Shown here: in pieces, positions 1 through 5,459 of the stretch
How the letters are laid out: each line of letters opens with the position of its first letter
Numbering within the stretch: position 1 is the first letter of the stretch
Assembly: GCA_017398245.1 (NCBI GenBank)
Contig: JAFQGN010000027.1
Location: forward strand, 1-5,459
Length of the DNA: 5,459 bases
Direction of reading: 5' to 3'
Source of the DNA: Clostridia bacterium
GTDB lineage: Bacteria > Bacillota_A > Clostridia > Christensenellales > Aristaeellaceae
Position numbers and translations under genes: made by a program
Notes under the pieces: generated by a model
What the model was told of the DNA's origin: nothing
The model's database searches: none
The model's input: the letters and a program-made list of their open reading frames with translations, nothing else

Positions 1-269
1 CCGCTCTCTCCGCAGTCCAGCTCGGCGAAGGCCGGCCTGCATTGGCCGATCCCCCGCACGCATATGCAGCCCGGTTCGCGTTTGATCGATGCGCCCAGAG
101 CCGTGAGGCAGCGACAGGTCGCATCGATATCCTCGCACAGCGCGCCATGGCGGATGCGCGTTTCGCCTTCGGACAGAGCTGCGCCGATGAGCAGCCTGTG
201 CAAATGCGATTTGGAGGCGACGGCTACGATCTCGCCGCCGATCGCCCCGGGAAGGATCGTCCTTCTCAT
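1..269 (-). CDS. aroA: 3-phosphoshikimate 1-carboxyvinyltransferase (EPSP synthase), N-terminal part; continues past left edge
   Basis: This is the 5' part of an EPSP synthase gene, 89 codons, cut by the window edge. The enzyme joins phosphoenolpyruvate to shikimate-3-phosphate, the sixth step of the shikimate pathway, in the cytoplasm. Seen in the sequence: SKSHLHR at residues 19-25 matches the substrate-binding SKS..HR motif near the N-terminus of the family. CEDIDATCRCLTALGA at 45-60 matches the conserved D-I-x-A-T...L-x-x-LGA stretch. LDCGES at 84-89 begins the family's LDCGESGSTLR-type motif. The ATG at 269-267 overlaps the aroB stop in an ATGA arrangement (4 nt), and GAGGG lies about 9 nt upstream inside aroB, so translational coupling is likely. 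It is the fourth gene of the aro operon. The C-terminal four fifths are not visible, so intactness cannot be judged. Confidence 0.93.
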   Translation of the reverse strand, partial: MRRTILPGAIGGEIVAVASKSHLHRLLIGAALSEGETRIRHGALCEDIDATCRCLTALGASIKREPGCICVRGIGQCRPAFAELDCGES

Positions 270-1297
270 GCCTGTAAGCCCTCTTTCAGCATTTGTTTTG
301 CCTCGCTTAGCGGCGTTTTGCGTATTTCGCATGCGCCGCGTCCTTTCAGCAGAACCAGATTCAGCCCGTCCGGCACGCGTTTTTTATCGGAAAGCATGGC
401 GGTGAACAGTGCGTCGGCATCGTATTCGGTCGATGTCGGCAAGCCTTGCGCCGCAATGGCTACGATCAGTTCCTGCGCCGCTTCTTCGCTGCACAGGCCG
501 CGCATTGCGCAGGCGCGCGCCATGATCGCCATGCCGATGGCCACCCCCTTGCCGTGGGTGACGGTGAAATTGCTGATCGCCTCGACCGCATGGCCGAACG
601 TGTGGCCAAAGTTCAAAATTTGGCGGATGGAATTGTCGCGTTCGTCGCGCGCCACCACGTCTTTTTTGATCTCCACGCAGCGGCGGATGATGGCGTCGAT
701 GTTCGCGTGCGCATCGCGGCACAGTTCCAGAATGGAAATATCGGCAATGGCGGCGTATTTGATGACCTCGGCCATGCCGTCGGTGAAGATCTCGTCCGGC
801 AGAGTGGAGAGCGCGTCCGGGTCGATCAGCACAATGTCGGGCTGATAAAACGCGCCGCACAAATTTTTGCCCGCAGGGATGTCGATGGCGGTCTTTCCGC
901 CCACGGAGCTGTCCACACAGGCCAGAAGGCTCGTGGGAACCTGCACAAGGTTCACCCCGCGCAGATACGTCGCCGCCGCAAAGCCGGCAAGATCGCCCAC
1001 CACGCCGCCGCCCAGAGCGATCACAGCGTCCTTTCGCGTCAGGCGGTTTTCGGCCAGAAAATTGATCACCTCAAAATAGGTGTGGATATTTTTGCTCGCC
1101 TCGCCGTGGGGGAACGCCGTGCGCGAAACGGAAAAGCCTGCGCTGCGCAAAGAGGATTCCAGCGCATCGCCGTAGAGCCCGTCCACGATATCGTCGGAGA
1201 TGATCGCGCAGGCGGAGCCGGGCAGCGCCGCGCGGATCATTTCGCCCGCGCGGGCGAGCAGGCCGCGTTCGATGCGGATATCGCTTGTTCTCTCCAT
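266..1297 (-). CDS. aroB: 3-dehydroquinate synthase
   Basis: AroB (343 aa, a normal length) converts DAHP to 3-dehydroquinate, the second shikimate step, using NAD and a divalent metal, usually zinc. Seen: the NAD-binding motif [11 protein letters not shown] at 96-106; [17 protein letters not shown] at 121-137, the family's signature; GMAEVIK at 174-180 carrying E177; [11 protein letters not shown] at 229-239; and HGKGVAIGM at 248-256. By analogy with the family, E177, H232 and H249 are the expected metal ligands, and all are present. The motif reads HGK where many members have HGE, which is a minor variation. The longer frame extends upstream to 1480, but I chose ATG 1297 because AAGGAGGT sits about 9 nt before it and the protein then starts at the usual place. 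The start overlaps the tyrA stop as TGATG (1 nt), and the stop overlaps the aroA start by 4 nt. Confidence 0.96.
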   Translation of the reverse strand: MERTSDIRIERGLLARAGEMIRAALPGSACAIISDDIVDGLYGDALESSLRSAGFSVSRTAFPHGEASKNIHTYFEVINFLAENRLTRKDAVIALGGGVVGDLAGFAAATYLRGVNLVQVPTSLLACVDSSVGGKTAIDIPAGKNLCGAFYQPDIVLIDPDALSTLPDEIFTDGMAEVIKYAAIADISILELCRDAHANIDAIIRRCVEIKKDVVARDERDNSIRQILNFGHTFGHAVEAISNFTVTHGKGVAIGMAIMARACAMRGLCSEEAAQELIVAIAAQGLPTSTEYDADALFTAMLSDKKRVPDGLNLVLLKGRGACEIRKTPLSEAKQMLKEGLQA

Positions 1298-2127
1298 CAG
1301 CCGTCGACCTCCTTTTTGATCCGGCTGCCCTCGGCGAGGATATCGTACAGATGCTCCTTGTCGCCCGAGGCGATCGCATCGCGCATTTCGGTCAGTTTGC
1401 CGATGAACACGTCGATCTCCTCGCAAAGGTATTCCTTGTTTTCCAGAAACAGTTCCGACCACATGCCCGGGCTGAGCCACGCCACGCGCGTCAGATCACG
1501 GTACGAGCCGGCGGAAAAGCCGTGGTGCTCGCGCGCGGTAGGATTCTGGATGTAGGCGGAGGAGACGGCGTGCGCCATCTGCGAAGTATAGGCGATCACC
1601 CTGTCGTGCTCCTCGGCGGTGGTCACGCTGTAGCGGCCAAAGCCTGCGGGGGAGAGCAGCGTGCGCACGCGCTCAAGCAGGGCGATGTCATCGCGCACTG
1701 GCGGCACGATCACCATGCATGCGCCCTGAAACAGGTTTGCGCGGCTGGCGGAAAAGCCGGAAAAATGCGTGCCGGCCATGGGGTGTCCGCCCACATAGGT
1801 GTAGCCGTGTTCGTTGGCCAGGCGGAAGCCCTCCTCGCACACCATGCGCTTTGTGCCGCAGCAGTCGATCAGCATGGTTTCTTTTTTCAGAAGCGGCGCG
1901 ATGCGGCGCATGTATTCCATGGCCGCCAGCGGGTAGACCGCCACGAGGATGAGCTCGCATTCGCGGATCGTTTCGTCGGTCAGAAGGCCGTCGATCGCGC
2001 CGTCTGCCATGGCGAGGGTGCAGATGCCCTCGTTCGTATCGAAACCCAGCACCTTCGCGCCGGAAAGTTTGTAGGCTTTGGCCAGCGAGCCGCCGATCAG
2101 CCCAAGGCCGCAGATGCCGACTGTCAT
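1297..2127 (-). CDS. tyrA: Prephenate dehydrogenase, catalytic core only (no ACT domain)
   Basis: This 276-residue enzyme oxidatively decarboxylates prephenate to 4-hydroxyphenylpyruvate, the committed step to tyrosine. Seen: an N-terminal Rossmann nucleotide-binding motif GLGLIGGS at 7-14, with D30 at the end of the second strand suggesting preference for NAD over [15 protein letters not shown] at 115-125 holds the conserved catalytic histidine region (H115). [17 protein letters not shown] at 174-190 and the stretch around [12 protein letters not shown] (206-217) to MWSELFLEN (222-230) are typical of the C-terminal helical dimerisation domain. The protein stops at the end of this domain, so the regulatory ACT domain of longer Firmicute TyrA proteins is absent. 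ATG 2127 is preceded by GGGAGG about 10 nt upstream and overlaps the aroF stop by 4 nt. A related arogenate dehydrogenase activity cannot be excluded from sequence alone. Confidence 0.92.
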   Translation of the reverse strand: MTVGICGLGLIGGSLAKAYKLSGAKVLGFDTNEGICTLAMADGAIDGLLTDETIRECELILVAVYPLAAMEYMRRIAPLLKKETMLIDCCGTKRMVCEEGFRLANEHGYTYVGGHPMAGTHFSGFSASRANLFQGACMVIVPPVRDDIALLERVRTLLSPAGFGRYSVTTAEEHDRVIAYTSQMAHAVSSAYIQNPTAREHHGFSAGSYRDLTRVAWLSPGMWSELFLENKEYLCEEIDVFIGKLTEMRDAIASGDKEHLYDILAEGSRIKKEVDG

Positions 2128-3131
2128 TCCGCAATCGCCTCCCGGATGCGCATCACCTTTTTGGCTACCGTGGAGAACTGTTCCGGCCGCAGAGACTGCG
2201 CGCCGTCGCACAGGGCGTGCTCGGGGTCGTTATGCACTTCGATCATCAGGCCGTCCGCTCCGCAGGCCGCAGCCGCCATGGCCATGGGCTCCACCAGCTT
2301 GGCTTTGCCGGTCGCATGGCTCGGGTCCACCACGATGGGCAGGTGCGTCAGTTCGTGCAGCACCGGCACGGCGGAAAGATCGAGCGTGTTGCGGGTGTAG
2401 GTTTCAAAGGTGCGCACGCCGCGCTCGCACAGAATCACCTGTTCGTTTCCGCCGGCGAGCACGTATTCCACGCTCATCAGCAGTTCTTTCAGGGTGTTGG
2501 CAAGGCCGCGCTTGATCAGCACCGGCTTGCCCGTGCGGCCCAGCTCGCGCAGCAGGTCGAAATTCTGCATGTTGCGCGCGCCGACCTGCAAAATGTCCAC
2601 GTCTTCGAACAGGGGCAGATCGTTGATATTCATGATCTCGGAAATGATGGGCATGCCCGTCTCCTTCTTGGCAAGGGAGAGCAGCTTCAGGCCGTCGCCG
2701 TGCAGGCCCTGAAAATCATAGGGGGAGGTGCGCGGCTTGAATGCGCCGCCGCGCAGGATGGTCGCGCCCGCGGCCTGCACCTTGCGCGCTACCTCGAGGA
2801 TCTGCTCCTCGCTTTCCACCGAGCAGGGGCCGGCGATCATCTGGAAATGCCCGCCGCCGATCTGCACACCATTGCCCACGTCGATCACGCTGTCGCCGGT
2901 GTGGAATTTGCGGTTGGCGTTTTTGAACGGCTCGGAAATGCGCTTGACGGAATCGATGATGGAAAGGCTTTCCAGAAGGCTCATGTCCACCTTGGTCGTA
3001 TCGCCGATCAGGCCCAGAATGCACTGGTATTCGCCCTGAGAAATATGCACTTCCAGCCCCATCGATTTGAACCACGAGATCAGGCTGTCCCTCTGCTGCT
3101 GGCTCGTTCCGTGTTTAAGTACCGCGATCAT
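2124..3131 (-). CDS. aroF: 3-deoxy-7-phosphoheptulonate (DAHP) synthase, type I-beta with N-terminal ferredoxin-like domain
   Basis: The enzyme condenses phosphoenolpyruvate and erythrose-4-phosphate to DAHP, the entry step of the aromatic pathway. It has 335 residues. Residues 1 to about 70 have the length and position of the ferredoxin-like regulatory domain of Thermotoga-type enzymes; the TIM-barrel catalytic domain follows. Seen in the barrel: AGPCSVES at 100-107, [16 protein letters not shown] at 127-142, QVGARNMQN at 182-190, KRG at 207-209, ERG at 236-238 and [10 protein letters not shown] at 266-275. C103, H272, E298 (in MIEVH) and D309 correspond to the family's metal ligands. The N-terminal domain in this family commonly mediates tyrosine or phenylalanine inhibition, so feedback control here is inferred. 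I chose ATG 3131 because GGAGG lies 10 nt upstream; the in-frame extension to 3218 runs through the leader terminator and is not coding. It is the first structural gene of the operon, behind an attenuator. Confidence 0.96.
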   Translation of the reverse strand: MIAVLKHGTSQQQRDSLISWFKSMGLEVHISQGEYQCILGLIGDTTKVDMSLLESLSIIDSVKRISEPFKNANRKFHTGDSVIDVGNGVQIGGGHFQMIAGPCSVESEEQILEVARKVQAAGATILRGGAFKPRTSPYDFQGLHGDGLKLLSLAKKETGMPIISEIMNINDLPLFEDVDILQVGARNMQNFDLLRELGRTGKPVLIKRGLANTLKELLMSVEYVLAGGNEQVILCERGVRTFETYTRNTLDLSAVPVLHELTHLPIVVDPSHATGKAKLVEPMAMAAAACGADGLMIEVHNDPEHALCDGAQSLRPEQFSTVAKKVMRIREAIAE

Positions 3132-3167
3132 TTTTGTATTTCCTCCTTGAAAACTGCCCGGTTTCAT

Positions 3168-3206
3168 AAAAAAACAGGCCGAACAGATGTGACTCTGTGC
3201 GGCCTG
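3168..3206 (-). terminator. Intrinsic terminator in the aroF leader (attenuator, 3:4 hairpin)
   Basis: On the minus strand, CAGGCCGCACAGA (3206-3194) pairs with TCTGTTCGGCCTG (3187-3175) around a 6-nt loop, giving 12 pairs and one C-T mismatch. Seven uninterrupted T residues (3174-3168) follow. This is a textbook Rho-independent terminator. It lies between the leader peptide and the aroF start codon, 36 nt before the latter, so it can only make sense as a conditional terminator of the aro operon. Confidence 0.93.
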
Positions 3207-3247
3207 ATACGAACCCATTTTCCGGCTTTGATTGCAGCACGAATCAC
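3189..3247 (-). promoter_or_regulatory. Candidate antiterminator (2:3 pairing) of the aroF attenuator
   Basis: GTGATTCGTGCTGC (3247-3234) can pair with GCCGCACAGAGTCAC (3203-3189) through 13 pairs (one a G-T wobble), with one bulged A (3196) and one T-C mismatch, around a loop of about 30 nt. The 3' strand covers most of the terminator's 5' arm, so the two structures exclude each other. The 5' strand shares 3247-3243 with the 3' arm of the pause hairpin, so it also competes with that. I found this pairing by eye; its folding energy is not computed. Confidence 0.65.
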
Positions 3248-3277
3248 TTTACCCTTAGCTGTTAAAGGTAAAGTAAT
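3243..3277 (-). promoter_or_regulatory. Leader pause / anti-antiterminator hairpin (1:2)
   Basis: ATTACTTTACCTTTA (3277-3263) pairs along all 15 positions with TAAGGGTAAAGTGAT (3257-3243), with two G-T wobbles and a 5-nt ACAGC loop. The 5' arm overlaps the final Tyr-Tyr-Phe-Thr-Phe codons of the leader peptide and the 3' arm contains most of its stop codon. A ribosome stalled on the aromatic codons would hold this hairpin open. When it forms, it takes up bases needed by the antiterminator. Confidence 0.75.
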
Positions 3278-3317
3278 AAAAGTAAAAGGAAGAAGCCATG
3301 GCAAAGCTGCGGTTCAT
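3255..3317 (-). CDS. Phe/Tyr-rich leader peptide of the aroF operon
   Basis: This is a 20-codon reading frame starting at ATG 3317 and ending with TAA at 3257-3255. AAAGGAGA, a strong ribosome binding site, lies about 7 nt upstream. The peptide contains FYFYYFTF at residues 11-18, seven aromatics in eight positions, plus a further Phe at residue 5: five Phe (all TTT) and three Tyr (TAC, TAT, TAC). Its job is expected to be sensing rather than making a product: scarcity of charged tRNA-Phe or tRNA-Tyr stalls the ribosome over the 5' arm of the downstream pause hairpin. It sits about 30 nt from the inferred transcription start and about 120 nt before aroF. The composition, position and surrounding structures resemble the pheA-type leaders of enterobacteria. 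I did not recognise this exact peptide. Confidence 0.9.
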   Translation of the reverse strand: MNRSFAMASSFYFYYFTFNS

Positions 3318-3353
3318 GGTGGCAATCTCCTTTCCTTTTTGCTGCTGAAAAAC

Positions 3354-3383
3354 ACTTTACCACTTCTGCCGTATGCTTGTCAA
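3354..3383 (-). promoter_or_regulatory. Sigma-A-type promoter of the aroF operon
   Basis: A perfect -35 box TTGACA (3383-3378) is followed after 18 bp by TAAAGT (3359-3354), which matches four of six positions of the consensus -10. Transcription should start near 3347, giving a leader of about 215 nt before aroF. The promoter lies after the MATE gene and its hairpin, which makes the aro operon an independent transcription unit. Confidence 0.75.
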
Positions 3384-3413
3384 GCGCGCGGCTATGCTTT
3401 TTGCTGAACAAAG

Positions 3414-3450
3414 CGCCGGGGCCGTTCGAAAAAACCGAACAGCCCCGGCG
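3414..3450 (-). terminator. Strong hairpin after the MATE gene, probable terminator
   Basis: CGCCGGGGCTGTTCG (3450-3436) pairs with CGAACGGCCCCGGCG (3428-3414), a 15-bp stem with one G-T wobble and a 7-nt loop. It begins 13 nt after the MATE stop codon, where a terminator is expected. The T-run lies in the loop (TTTTTT on the minus strand), while the bases after the stem (CTTTGTTC) are only weakly T-rich, so it is not a canonical intrinsic terminator. It separates the MATE gene from the aro promoter. Confidence 0.55.
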
Positions 3451-3463
3451 GGATATGCGCTTG

Positions 3464-4858
3464 TTATGCGGCCTTGCCGCGCAGGATGCGCCCGCCCTCC
3501 AGCGCTTCCTTCCACTGGGGCTTGTGCAGCGCCGCCCAGTAGCAGGCAAAGTGCACGCCGAAGGTGAGCACCCAGGAGATGGGATAGGAGGAATACAGGA
3601 TCTGCAGGGTATGGAAATGGGCGAAGATCGTCATGATCCAGATCACGCGGAACACGCACGCGCCCATAAGCGAGACGATCATCGGCATGATGGAGAAGCC
3701 CATGCCGCGCAGGATGCCGACCATCGCGTCCATCATACCGCACACGGGGATGAACATGGTGATGATGGACATGCGCAGGATGCCGATCTCGATGACGGCC
3801 GGGTCGGAAGTATACAGCCCAAGCAGAGGCCTGTTGAATACCATCAGCAGAACGCAGGTCAGCCCGCCGAGGATCAGGTTCATGCCAAGGCAGGTGCGCG
3901 CGATGGGCCGGATGCGCCATTTCTGCTTCGCACCTACGTTCTGGCTGGTAAAGGTGACGGCAGACTGGTAGATCGCGTTGTTGAGCACGTAGGCGAAGTT
4001 GTCGATATTGCCCGCGGCGGAATTGCCCGCCATAACGGTGGACTGGAACGAGTTGACGGAGGACTGGATCAGCACGTTGGAAATGGCGAACAGAGTGCTC
4101 TGCAGGCCGGCCGGAAGGCCGATCTTCACAAGCTCCTTGAAGGTGGGCATGTCGATGGCGATCTTTTTGAGATCTACCTTGATCACGCGGTCGGTATGCA
4201 GCAGGTTGTTGATCGCCAGGCCGAACGACAGCGCCTGCGAAATGACCGTGGCCCATGCAACGCCCGCCACGCCCATATGGAACACGATGACGAAGATCAT
4301 GTTCAGAATAACGTTCAGAACGCCGCCGAGGGTGAGGTAGATCGTCGGGCGGTTGCTGTCGCCCACCGAGCGCAGGATGGCCGCGGCGAAGTTATACATC
4401 ATGGAGAAGGGCATGCCGATGAAAATGATGCGCATGTACAGCGTCGCCTGGTCGATGACGTCGGCCGGGGAATCCATCAGCTGCAGCATGCCGCGCGCGC
4501 CGAACAGACCGATCACGCAGACCAAAAGACCGCAGACGAAGCTGACCGCAACGGAGGTATGCACGCTTTTTTGGATTGCTTCGCGGTCTCCCGAGCCGAA
4601 CGCCCGCGCTACCACAACGCCCGTACCGACCGAAAGACCGATGAAGAAGTTGGTGAACAGCGCCGTGAGCGAGCCTGTGGAGCCGACAGCAGCCAGCGCA
4701 AGCGGGCCGTCGAACTGGCCGACAACGGCCATGTCCGCCACGTTGAACAAAATCTGCAGAAGGCCCGAGAGCATCAGCGGGATGGAAAACTTGAGCACCG
4801 AGGGGATCAGCGGCGCATGGAGCATGTCGACGTCGCTGCGCAGGAAATTGATACGCAT
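3464..4858 (-). CDS. MATE-family efflux transporter
   Basis: A 464-residue, strongly hydrophobic membrane protein of normal length for the multidrug and toxin extrusion (MatE) family, which exports cationic drugs or metabolites by antiport with Na+ or H+. About 12 membrane segments are expected. Seen: LFNVADMAVVGQF at 37-49 in the first helix region matches the family's N..D...VG motif, with N39 and D42. ILRSVGDSNRP at 161-171 and ILRGMGFS at 382-389 are the matching signatures of the two six-helix halves. SQNVGA at 305-310 matches the second-half GQNxGA motif. I chose ATG 4858 because AGAAGGG lies 9 nt upstream; a TTG three codons earlier touches that site directly and is a poor start. Substrate cannot be told from the sequence. 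It has its own promoter and a separate role from the aro operon; no regulator gene is adjacent within the window. Confidence 0.94.
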   Translation of the reverse strand: MRINFLRSDVDMLHAPLIPSVLKFSIPLMLSGLLQILFNVADMAVVGQFDGPLALAAVGSTGSLTALFTNFFIGLSVGTGVVVARAFGSGDREAIQKSVHTSVAVSFVCGLLVCVIGLFGARGMLQLMDSPADVIDQATLYMRIIFIGMPFSMMYNFAAAILRSVGDSNRPTIYLTLGGVLNVILNMIFVIVFHMGVAGVAWATVISQALSFGLAINNLLHTDRVIKVDLKKIAIDMPTFKELVKIGLPAGLQSTLFAISNVLIQSSVNSFQSTVMAGNSAAGNIDNFAYVLNNAIYQSAVTFTSQNVGAKQKWRIRPIARTCLGMNLILGGLTCVLLMVFNRPLLGLYTSDPAVIEIGILRMSIITMFIPVCGMMDAMVGILRGMGFSIMPMIVSLMGACVFRVIWIMTIFAHFHTLQILYSSYPISWVLTFGVHFACYWAALHKPQWKEALEGGRILRGKAA

Positions 4859-4925
4859 TTTGGACAACCCTTCTTTTGGCGATATTTGGGGAAAAAGGCT
4901 TGTGCGTTCAGGCGCATATCCTTAC

Positions 4926-4954
4926 ATTCTAAGTAAACCATACAACCGTGTCAG
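4926..4954 (-). promoter_or_regulatory. Promoter of the MATE transporter gene
   Basis: CTGACA (4954-4949) and TAGAAT (4931-4926) are separated by exactly 17 bp and each matches five of six consensus positions for a sigma-A promoter. The predicted start near 4919 leaves about 60 nt of untranslated leader before ATG 4858. Confidence 0.7.
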
Positions 4955-4962
4955 AATTGTTC

Positions 4963-4977
4963 AACGCATGTTGCGTT
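4963..4977. promoter_or_regulatory. Small inverted repeat just upstream of the MATE promoter
   Basis: AACGCA and TGCGTT are perfect inverted 6-mers separated by ACA, 8 bp upstream of the -35 box. The place suits an activator or repressor site, but arms of this length also occur by chance, and no regulator is encoded nearby. Confidence 0.25.
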
Positions 4978-5119
4978 TCGGAGCACATTTGCCGAAGAAA
5001 CGTCATATTTGCAAGCGGAGAGGGGAATACACCGGCGCGCCTGCAGAATTTGCCTGCAGCAGACCCGCAGTCAGCCTAAACTGCCGGTCAGCGCAGCCAG
5101 ACTTTTTCTTTATTGCGTT
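4978..5119. other. Intergenic stretch with no recognised feature
   Basis: Between the hairpin repeat and the inverted repeat upstream of the MATE promoter I see no convincing gene, RNA or long hairpin. There are two CTGCAG palindromes close together (5041-5059) and an A-rich stretch on the minus strand (5101-5110), neither with a clear role. Confidence 0.5.
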
Positions 5120-5251
5120 ATGATATCCAACTCCCAAAATGGGATTGCAAAGGGATGAAATTCCTTTGCCGAGGGTCTGGGGCGAGAAGCCCCGGCATAC
5201 CCATCTGCCCAAACACGAGGCTGGTCCACGCGGTACGCGTTGCCAGCCTCG
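5120..5251. repeat. Four-hairpin intergenic repeat, copy A
   Basis: Read on the plus strand, this copy holds four hairpins in order. The first is TCCCA-aaa-TGGGA (5132-5144). The second is GCAAAGG-9 nt-CCTTTGC (5147-5169). The third is CTGGGGC-gagaa-GCCCCGG (5177-5195). The fourth has outer stem CGAGGCTGG/CCAGCCTCG (5216-5251), a 3x2 internal loop, inner stem ACGCG/CGCGT and a GTA triloop. Copy B, 150 nt further on, has the same hairpins in the same order and spacing, with base changes on both sides of the stems. The strand of any transcript is unknown. Open reading frames here are low-complexity by-products of the hairpins. Confidence 0.8.
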
Positions 5252-5269
5252 TTCAATATTTCGATAGAA

Positions 5270-5421
5270 ATGACCATCCCCCAATGTGGGATTCCAAAGG
5301 GCTGAAAGTCCTTTGGCAGGGGCTTGGGGACGGAGTCCCCATCGTGATCTCCGGGTGATAAGCCCCGTCCTCCCCCTGCTCCAAAGCAAAGCCCGGCCCA
5401 CACTGTAAGTGTAGCCGGGCT
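5270..5421. repeat. Four-hairpin intergenic repeat, copy B
   Basis: This copy holds CCCA-atg-TGGG (5280-5290), CCAAAGG-9 nt-CCTTTGG (5294-5316), TGGGGAC-gga-GTCCCCA (5325-5341) and a fourth hairpin at 5390-5421. The fourth has outer stem AGCCCGG/CCGGGCT, a 3x2 internal loop, inner stem ACACT/AGTGT and the same GTA triloop as copy A. GGGGCTT (5319-5325) can also pair with AAGCCCC (5360-5366) around the third hairpin. Relative to copy A it has about 25 extra nt between hairpins three and four. On the minus strand the fourth hairpin is followed by TTTGCTTT, so it could also end a transcript arriving from the right. Confidence 0.8.
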
Positions 5422-5430
5422 GTCTTCTCT

Positions 5431-5459
5431 ATGACAGGTATAAAGAATCCCCTAATGGA
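5431..5459. repeat. Possible start of a third repeat copy, cut by the right edge
   Basis: ATGACAGG at 5431 echoes ATGACCAT at the start of copy B (5270), 161 nt earlier. ATCCCCTAATGGA at 5447-5459 resembles ATCCCCCAATGTGGGA of copy B. Only 29 nt are visible, so this is tentative. Confidence 0.35.

Noticed and set aside
266..1480. aroB extended upstream to 1480
   Set aside because: The extra 61 residues lie inside tyrA in another frame and do not resemble AroB. The ATG at 1297 has a strong AAGGAGGT site.
2124..3218. aroF extended at its N-terminus by 29 residues, starting at ATG 3218
   Set aside because: The extension would translate through the attenuator terminator and has no good ribosome binding site. 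ATG 3131 has GGAGG at the right distance and gives the usual family N-terminus.
3245..3361. Direct repeat GGTAAAGTG at 3361-3353 and 3253-3245
   Set aside because: One copy is explained by the -10 region and the other by the pause hairpin arm. A 9-nt match over this distance can be chance.
2217..3407. Plus-strand reading frame of 396 codons opposite aroF and its leader
   Set aside because: It is a shadow frame antisense to an unmistakable DAHP synthase, and it crosses the leader region.
3377..4936. Long plus-strand reading frame of 519 codons opposite the MATE gene
   Set aside because: It is an antisense shadow of GC-rich coding sequence: rich in His, Asp, Arg and Gln, with no domain and no ribosome binding site, while the minus strand encodes a clear MATE protein.
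5003..5403. Reading frames of 81-132 codons in the right-hand intergenic region
   Set aside because: They arise from the hairpin repeats: the two repeat copies give near-identical peptide fragments on either strand, with no ribosome binding site and compensatory changes that preserve stems rather than codons.
5120..5421. CRISPR array
   Set aside because: Only two or three long imperfect units of about 150 nt with internal hairpins, no short identical repeats with unique spacers, and no cas genes.
5429..5459. C-terminal end of a minus-strand gene (...LYLS, stop at 5431-5429) followed by a terminator
   Set aside because: Only nine codons are visible and the same bases resemble the start of a third repeat copy. 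It cannot be decided without sequence to the right.

Overview
The window looks like a GC-rich Gram-positive chromosome, most likely from the class Clostridia (gut Oscillospiraceae or Christensenellales type). The reasons are strong AGGAGG-type ribosome binding sites, a type I-beta DAHP synthase, a Clostridia-style run of aromatic biosynthesis genes, and an intergenic hairpin repeat of a kind I associate with that group. No rRNA or other taxonomic marker is present, so the placement is an inference. Every protein gene I can support is on the minus strand, so the window reads right to left.

Layout in transcription order: (1) 5459-5120, a non-coding stretch holding two copies, and probably the start of a third, of a roughly 150-nt repeat built from four hairpins. 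(2) 4954-3464, a promoter followed by a MATE-family efflux transporter gene and a strong hairpin after its stop. (3) 3383-3132, the control region of the aromatic operon: a sigma-A-like promoter, a 20-residue leader peptide containing FYFYYFTF, a pause hairpin, a candidate antiterminator and an intrinsic terminator. (4) 3131-1, four tightly packed shikimate and tyrosine genes: aroF (DAHP synthase), tyrA (prephenate dehydrogenase), aroB (3-dehydroquinate synthase) and the first 89 codons of aroA (EPSP synthase), which runs off the left edge. The aro genes overlap by 4, 1 and 4 nt, so they are almost certainly one mRNA with coupled translation.

Working together, AroF makes DAHP, AroB cyclises it to 3-dehydroquinate, AroA makes EPSP further down the shikimate pathway, and TyrA diverts prephenate to tyrosine. 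The missing steps (aroC, aroD, aroE, aroK, pheA) may lie beyond the left edge.

The most notable element is the aroF leader. It has all the parts of ribosome-mediated transcription attenuation: aromatic control codons, 1:2, 2:3 and 3:4 pairings that exclude one another, and a U-tract. No T-box motif is visible, although a T-box would be the more usual amino-acid sensor in Firmicutes. The second point of interest is the hairpin repeat array at the right end, whose copies differ by base changes that keep the stems paired.
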